From Chitinophaga pinensis (GTDB taxonomy: Bacteria; Bacteroidota; Bacteroidia; Flavobacteriales_D; Crocinitomicaceae), in the NCBI GenBank assembly GCA_945861175.1, contig CAMATR010000077.1:1-7307 (forward strand): a stretch of 7,307 nt of DNA. Direction: 5' to 3'. The notes beneath the pieces are model-generated. The model saw nothing but the letters and a program-made list of their open reading frames with translations, ran no database searches and was not told the DNA's origin. The translations under genes and the position numbers were made by a program. This document shows positions 7,082-7,307 of this stretch, one piece after another (within the stretch, counting starts at the first letter, position 1; each line of letters starts with the position of its first letter).

Positions 7082-7307
7082 ATGAGAACGAAATACTTTG
7101 ATTTGATTGACCAAACGTTTGATTTTCCTCAGAATGAATTTCATTTGAGAGAGGATCGTCTATTTTTTCATGGCATTGACCTGATGAGGTTAATTAATGA
7201 ATATGGTACACCGTTAAAATTCAATTACCTTCCTCAAATTTCAAACAATATTCAGAGGGCAAAAGGCTGGTTTAGGGAAGCGATATCCAATCTCGGTTAC
7301 TCAGGGA
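7082..7307 (+). CDS. Partial PLP-dependent decarboxylase, probable biosynthetic arginine decarboxylase (N-terminus only)
   Basis: An open frame starts at ATG 7082 and runs without a stop to the window edge, giving 75 residues beginning MRTKYFDLIDQTFDFPQNEF. The pattern 'TKY-DLI-QTF-FPQ-EF', then GTPLKFNYLPQISNNIQRAK, matches my memory of the N-terminus of the roughly 460-residue proteins annotated as arginine decarboxylase in Flavobacteriia and related Bacteroidota. These are fold-type III PLP enzymes related to diaminopimelate and carboxynorspermidine decarboxylases, with a likely role in polyamine synthesis. The PLP lysine and substrate-binding residues lie beyond the window, so substrate specificity cannot be judged. 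No Shine-Dalgarno sequence precedes the ATG. It starts 30 bp after the arsC-like gene and may be co-transcribed with it, but nothing visible links it to branched-chain synthesis. Confidence 0.72.
   Translation, partial: MRTKYFDLIDQTFDFPQNEFHLREDRLFFHGIDLMRLINEYGTPLKFNYLPQISNNIQRAKGWFREAISNLGYSG

Noticed and set aside
1..7307. Search for a new defence, mobile or RNA-based system
   Set aside because: No repeats, integrase or transposase motifs, tRNA genes, riboswitch-sized leaders or unexplained open frames were seen. Every long stretch is accounted for by conserved metabolic genes.

Overview
This window is almost entirely protein-coding on the + strand and carries a compact branched-chain amino acid operon, ilvD-ilvB-ilvN-ilvC-ilvA. 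After the widest gap in the window (62 bp) come a small arsenate reductase-family gene and the first 75 codons of a pyridoxal-phosphate decarboxylase that runs off the right edge. The sequence is visibly AT-rich. The A-rich, Shine-Dalgarno-poor context before most start codons, and the resemblance of the truncated last gene to the 'arginine decarboxylase' family of Flavobacteriia and relatives, suggest a member of the Bacteroidota, possibly Flavobacteriales. This placement is inferred from memory of protein families, not from a database search.

Layout: 23-1696 ilvD (dihydroxy-acid dehydratase); 1703-3388 ilvB (acetolactate synthase, catalytic subunit); 3394-3921 ilvN (regulatory subunit); 3923-5389 ilvC (ketol-acid reductoisomerase, long class II form); 5394-6638 ilvA (biosynthetic threonine dehydratase with one C-terminal regulatory domain). 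The gaps between these five genes are 6, 5, 1 and 4 bp, so they are very probably one transcript with coupled translation. The gap at 6639-6700 holds only a weak promoter candidate. An ArsC/YfgD-like gene lies at 6701-7051 and the partial decarboxylase starts at 7082.

How the genes work together: IlvA turns threonine into 2-oxobutyrate. IlvB/IlvN joins pyruvate-derived hydroxyethyl to pyruvate (valine/leucine branch) or to 2-oxobutyrate (isoleucine branch). IlvC isomerises and reduces the product, and IlvD dehydrates it to the 2-oxo acids. Only the final transaminase (ilvE) and the leucine-specific genes are missing from the window. Catalytic and cofactor residues are intact in every complete gene, and the probable feedback sites in IlvN and IlvA are present.

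I found no mobile element, CRISPR array, RNA gene, long repeat, frameshift or unexplained long non-coding stretch. This looks like an ordinary core metabolic region, and I do not see a new biological system in it. The findings below are modest points.
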